NCBI RefSeq assembly: GCF_002575655.3
Contig: NC_053035.3
Coordinates: 507,438,601 to 507,502,600 of the forward strand
Length of the DNA stretch: 64,000 nucleotides
DNA from: Aegilops tauschii subsp. strangulata
Lineage: Eukaryota; Streptophyta; Magnoliopsida; Poales; Poaceae
Direction of reading: 5' to 3'
Shown here: positions 59,598 through 64,000 of the stretch, piece by piece
Numbering within the stretch: the first letter of the stretch is position 1
How the letters are laid out: each line of letters starts with the position of its first letter
Notes under the pieces: generated by a model
Databases searched by the model: none
Seen by the model: the letters and a program-made list of their open reading frames with translations, nothing else
What the model was told of the DNA's origin: nothing
Made by a program: the position numbers and the translations under genes

Positions 59598-60614
59598 AAC
59601 ATGTTATTGTGCTGGGCAGAGTTAATTTTACCTTGGATGTGTATATATCACCCTCATTTCATTAATTTTTTCCTGGTTAACATACTGATTGGCCGCATCC
59701 TGTACCACAACACCCTGTCTGGTTATTCGCCATATATTTGTCACGCAGCTGGTTTCAACTAAAATACTCGCACTACCATTGTTGGGTGCAGATCATAGAT
59801 ATGATTTCTGCATTGAAGGGCTTAGCAGACATGATTTCAGCGTGTCGTTGGCCTATCTGGAGTCACCTTGCTGGGTTTGCTCGCCCCTTCCGTACATCCA
59901 AGTGTTCATTGCCGGATTCCTGCAGTTCGAGGTCACCGTCACCGGATCCATGCAGAACGAGGTCGTCCTCACCAGATCCGTGCATATCCAACTCTCCCCC
60001 TTGTAGATACAATGGTATAAATGCTTGTCCTTTTCTGACTGTTTTTACCCCTGGAGAACAACATTCTGTTTGTTATATCCTTGTTGTGAAAGTGAAACTG
60101 CAGATTATGGCTCTTCTGTTTGTGTTCCTAACCGCTTAGAACAAGTTGTAATCAAGAAATCTGTTTAGTCTTACAAGCTGCTCTTTTCCCAACATACAAC
60201 CGTGCTACATGTGCCTTTTTTTGGTAATTCAACAATTGTTTGTGCTATAACTAACATGTTTGAAGCAGAAATGTCTGTATTCCATGCACCCATTACATTT
60301 TCCTCGCGCTAATACTTTTTTTTCTAGCGTGTGAAGATTTTTTTTGGGTTTGATTACATATCTACGTGACAACACAGTAGTTGACTGTTTCTTGTTCACA
60401 CTGCATAAAATATTCATTGTCTTGCACCTATCCTTAAATTTTTGCAGTCAAGTTTGTTGCTTCCTGATTGTCTATATCGTGTCAGAAAAATTTCAGCATC
60501 ATTTGCTGGTATTGCTGCAGAGTCCATTTCTATCATGGAAAGTATGCCATGGTCAAACAAAGCATGCTATGATGCCAACATCCAAATGGATGAAGATGTA
60601 GGAACTGGAACATA
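59598..60614. other. Low-copy DNA with unrecognised exon-like stretches
   Basis: 59785-60005 and 60490-60612 are open over tens of codons and have coding-like composition, but I recognise no domain. The second is interrupted by the MITE at 60615. Confidence 0.35.
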
Positions 60615-60799
60615 ATTGGTTTGATGCCAACAATTGGCACTGCCAATATTTGGCAAGCCAACATTTGGCAAAATCAAAATTTGCCAAATGTTGGCAACTT
60701 TTTGTGAGGTTGAGAAGAAAAGTTGGTAGCCAACCAATCACTAGCCAACATTTGGCATTTGCCAAATATTGGCATGCCAACTTTTGGCATCAAACCAAT
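60615..60799. mobile_element. MITE with 14-15-bp terminal inverted repeats
   Basis: ATTGGTTTGATGCCA at 60615 is mirrored by TGGCATCAAACCAAT ending at 60799. The ~185-bp interior is a chain of TTGGCA and TGCCAA words that can fold back. CATA on the left (60611-60614) and CATA on the right (60800-60803) could be the target-site duplication. Superfamily uncertain. Confidence 0.8.
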
Positions 60800-61145
60800 C
60801 ATACCATTGTCGTATCCGGCAGAGTGCACCCTTTTTGTTGTTACATCAGCTTTGTCTAGATTTATTTCATATATAGTTGTGTGGCTGTCTAAGTTATGAC
60901 TTTTGCTGCAGATCCCATCCCTGAGGCTCTCCCTTTCACACACAAGCTCGTCTAGATCATTGCTCCCCTGGCCTAGGGAATTTTTTCTTCTTCATCACTC
61001 CTTGTCTCCGGTGCCCTATATCGAGTTTTTGGGTATCTATCTATCTATCTGTTGATACCTGCTCGACATGTTCCCATTCTCACTAGATGTAAGCATTTTG
61101 TCTCCCTGATTTTTTTTGTAGTTGGCTGTATGTAGTTTTAGACAT
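60800..61145. other. AT-rich low-copy DNA with ATCT microsatellite
   Basis: An ATCT run lies at 61034-61050. No gene supported. Confidence 0.5.
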
Positions 61146-61146
61146 G

Positions 61147-61262
61147 TTTGCAATCTGTAAAAGCATATGCTCATAACTAATCTGCGTTCTCGCTAGATGT
61201 TAGTGTTTGCAATCTGTAAAAGCATATGCTCATAATTAATCTGCATTCTTGCTAGATGTTCT
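61147..61262 (+). repeat. 59-bp tandem duplication with a diverged third copy
   Basis: TTTGCAATCTGTAAAAGCAT at 61147 recurs at 61206. A weaker third copy (TTTGCAGTATGTGAAAACAC) follows at about 61304. Confidence 0.88.
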
Positions 61263-61432
61263 CCTTGATTTGTTTGTACTACGCGGTTTGGACATTTATA
61301 CCTGTTTGCAGTATGTGAAAACACATGCTCATTATTAATCTGTTTACAACTTGTTCCCAAACACTACACAAGTTGGTTGCCTAATTGTACTATTTGTTGT
61401 TGCTGCTGCTGTTTGTGTACTAGTATGCTATA

Positions 61433-61463
61433 AGTAAATAAATAAATAAGTAAATAAATAAAA
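61433..61463 (+). repeat. AAAT microsatellite
   Basis: About seven tetranucleotide units of AAAT or AAGT. Confidence 0.92.
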
Positions 61464-62702
61464 GTTGTAATATACCTACCTACCCAGGGGTAGGGTGCTT
61501 TTCTGTACTGCGTACTACTAGTATTATTATCATCTGCCTTCCATTTTGTTTGTACAAATTTGAAGTTATAATCAGCTTGAGAGTATATTTTTGCTTCAGA
61601 ACCTCCCCCTCCCTCGGTGAAGAAAGCAAGGAATTAATAAAAAGAAGAAATGAGAGGAAAGGAGGAATTGGCTGGCAGTGCGGGCCCGCTTCCCTTCATT
61701 CGTGAATCAAAATATCTTTTCTCCTACATACCTTTGGCGCTGGTATGTCCTTTACCTCCTCCCCTTGTTTTCACTTAGATTAAACCCCACGACATAGTTG
61801 GCGATTTAGTCTAGCATAATTGGTGATTTAGTCTAGTGAGGTGACACATAATTTAGGGTGCTACCACATCATTTAAATCTTAACCTTGTTCATTTTGATA
61901 TTTTTGTGTGGCGGAAGTATTGCTTTGATGATCGAAGACTCGGCCCCGTTGCTCCCGTTGTGGTGCGCACGCCCTGCCGTGCCATGCCATGGTGGTTTCA
62001 GCGATGGCGTTGGTATGTCCTTTACCTCCTCTCCTGGAGCTACGTGATGTGGTAGCGCGCATAAAGAATATTAGAACTTCAATATTTGTGATTTAGAATT
62101 AGCTCTCATGTCAATGCTTTAGGATGGTCGTTAGTTGAACCCATTTCTTTGCACGACCAGACATTATCACAGTACAACCCTAAACCATGCTAGTTTAGGA
62201 GTTGCTTGAAGCCATGTTGTGATTTAGTATGTGTAGGCATCATTTAAGTTATTTGTAGTATTTTTTGTTTCTCTTATGCTGATTGCTTGATTTGGTTGTT
62301 AAAATGATAATTAATATAGTTTCTGCTATGTCTTAGTGCACACCCAACCCCTGTGGGAGGGGACGAGATTAGTGTGCGGTGCGCTCGGTTGGAGTAGAAA
62401 TATATCGATTAGATTAAAATGGTCTTTAGTGGTGTCCTTGTGTGTTATTTGTGTGAACGACTCAACGACGAATGCCCATCTCTTTCTCTTTTGGATGCCC
62501 TGACCAATTTGCCAAAAAGTTTGGTAGTACTGATAGAATGCCCCACCTTAAGGTAACTCCAATGCAGGGACACATTTTGTGGGTCCGTTTGAGTTGACCT
62601 TACTGCCAACTGGTTAGAATAGGTGCCCTACCATTTTACATCCCCCTTAGCCTATGGTTTAAATCGGATGGAATCAGTGCTATCTTTGCATCTATTACTG
62701 GT
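61464..62702. other. AT-rich low-copy DNA
   Basis: No recognised gene. TTTAGTCTAG words recur near 61807-61840, and GGTATGTCCTTTACCTCCTC occurs at 61742 and again near 62012. Confidence 0.4.
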
Positions 62703-62780
62703 CATCCTTCTCTCCTATCTTTCTTAAAATCTTCACATGAACATCCTTCTCTCCTATCTTTCTTAAAATCTTCACATGAA
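62703..62780 (+). repeat. 39-bp tandem duplication
   Basis: CATCCTTCTCTCCTATCTTT at 62703 is repeated at 62742, with ACATGAA ending both copies. Confidence 0.93.
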
Positions 62781-63430
62781 CTTGTGTTGGCCTATACAAG
62801 GATGCAACCGTATGTACAACGGCCATGTTTGTGCCTAAGTGGCTTGTCGCGCTTGTTAGTGTGAAGTACTTTTCCCTCTTTCCTATGCGCTTTAGGGTTT
62901 TTGACACGATGGATGATTCTTGTCATGCGAAATTCTTGTCTTGAACCGTACAACAAGACATTGCTCTCTTTCCTATGTACAAGACATTGCTCTCTTTTCT
63001 ATGTTTTTCTGATTCTAAAATTTCTCTCCTCTGCCTGATGAGGATCATCCAGTATGTTGCCGGTCTGTCTAGAACGCATGTTAACGCTAGGTTAGCTTGT
63101 CAGGTGTGTGGTCTGTTTAGTTAGTTGGTTATAGTTTAGCATGTCAAACTTATGAGTTTGTCCTTGTTTTAGTGGGCTTAATCTAGAGGTCATTTAGTTT
63201 AGTGTAAATAATAATCAAAGACAAGTGTTAAATTAATAAATCAACTACACCTAACAATGTTAACGGGCTAACTGTATTCTAAACCATGAGTTAAAATTGA
63301 CACCTGCACATTAATGTGAACACCTGTCAGTGAGTTTTATGAGTCACGTGGTTCACAATAATATCAGATGCATCTCATGGATAAATCTACAATTCTAATA
63401 GTTTAATACATGATGTTAAGGAAAATGCAT
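62781..63430. other. AT-rich low-copy DNA
   Basis: Nothing supported apart from a short direct repeat (TTGCTCTCTTTCCTATGT near 62962 and 62988). Confidence 0.4.
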
Positions 63431-63780
63431 TGCAGCTCTTGGGTACCACACACCCAAATAGCGTTAAAAAATATTTGGAAATTTTAAAAATATCTGAAAA
63501 AACCCGAGTGCTTGTGTACAATTTTGTGCGGAATGGGTGTCTGTGGCATCTTGGCGTATGAATGATGGTCTGACATATGTTACATTCAATTTTTTTCTAC
63601 ACATACATTTTTTTGTCTTTTTATTTGCATTCCAGAGGCACCATTCCCCCATGAAACTGAACACGTGTGTACTATGGGCACTCTAGTTTCATATCCCAAA
63701 ATTTTGGAATTTTTTAAAATTTTCTAATATGTTTTTAATGCTATATTCATATAGGGGTGTATGGCACCCGAGAGCCACAT
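63431..63780. mobile_element. Foldback/MITE-like element with imperfect terminal inverted repeats
   Basis: About 20 of 25 bases match between the left end (GCAGCTCTTGGGTACCACAC) and the complement of the right end (GTGGCTCTCGGGTGCCATAC). The sequences inside both ends (AT-rich, AAATTTTAAA type) also pair. No clear target-site duplication is seen. Confidence 0.6.
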
Positions 63781-64000
63781 ATCCTCCTCCATGAAGTTAA
63801 TGAAAATAACAAAAATCAAGCAAATCAGTTCCATTATTAAAAAATCCATTGATAGGATAAAGCCACTTTAACCTTTCCTTGAGCTGGTATGTACTCGTGA
63901 TTGAAAAGAAAAGGAAATACAAGTCCGTTCGGAACTCGGAAGTTTGTGGCTATAGTGTTCTCTCCTTTTCACAATCCATTAGACAAGACGCTTTGTAGTG

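Overview
The window is repeat-dense plant DNA, almost certainly from the Triticeae (wheat, Aegilops or rye). Two things point there. Several elements carry LTRs of the Angela/WIS/BARE1 Copia group, beginning TGTTGGAAATATGCCCTAGA. They sit in a tandem array of a ~118-bp satellite carrying GGACTATTACTCACCG, which I recognise from memory as the pSc119.2 (120-bp) family, typical of subtelomeric and interstitial heterochromatin. I see no complete host gene, no tRNA or rRNA gene and no CRISPR-like array.

Layout, left to right. 1-7253: plus-strand Copia element A, entering from beyond the window, with a broken gag-pol. 7254-7482: satellite remnant. 7483-9651: 5' part of a non-autonomous Gypsy-like element (D). 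9652-12089: truncated minus-strand Copia element (E) nested in D. 12090-14069: 2 kb of unclassified DNA. 14070-17452 and 26006-29534: satellite, split by a full-length plus-strand Copia element F (17453-26005, TSD TGTCG) whose coding region is ruined. 29533-37196: a second, near-identical copy of 4266-12089. Its continuation is intact: D is complete (32590-47414, TSD GGTCC) and carries a full-length E (34760-43505, TSD AATTG). 47415-52340: satellite again, ending abruptly. 52341-64000: low-copy AT-rich DNA with exon fragments of unrelated genes (DUF632 protein, dUTPase, Hsp70-interacting TPR protein), small DNA transposon remnants and many short local tandem duplications.

How the parts relate. 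When the elements and their target-site duplications are removed, the satellite monomer phase is restored across the insertion sites, so the transposons landed in a pre-existing array. The satellite is organised at three levels: ~118-bp monomers, 470-bp tetramers and ~1.39-kb blocks. E is the nearest to a coding-competent element, with one 1-bp frameshift seen by eye. A and F carry heavier lesions. F has LTRs about 98% alike by eye but a wrecked coding region, which suggests it moved using proteins made by relatives such as A or E. The duplication junction at 29533 and the different histories of its two copies suggest either an illegitimate crossover between two haplotypes or a misassembly. 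All identity figures are by-eye counts over parts of the alignments, and family names are from memory.
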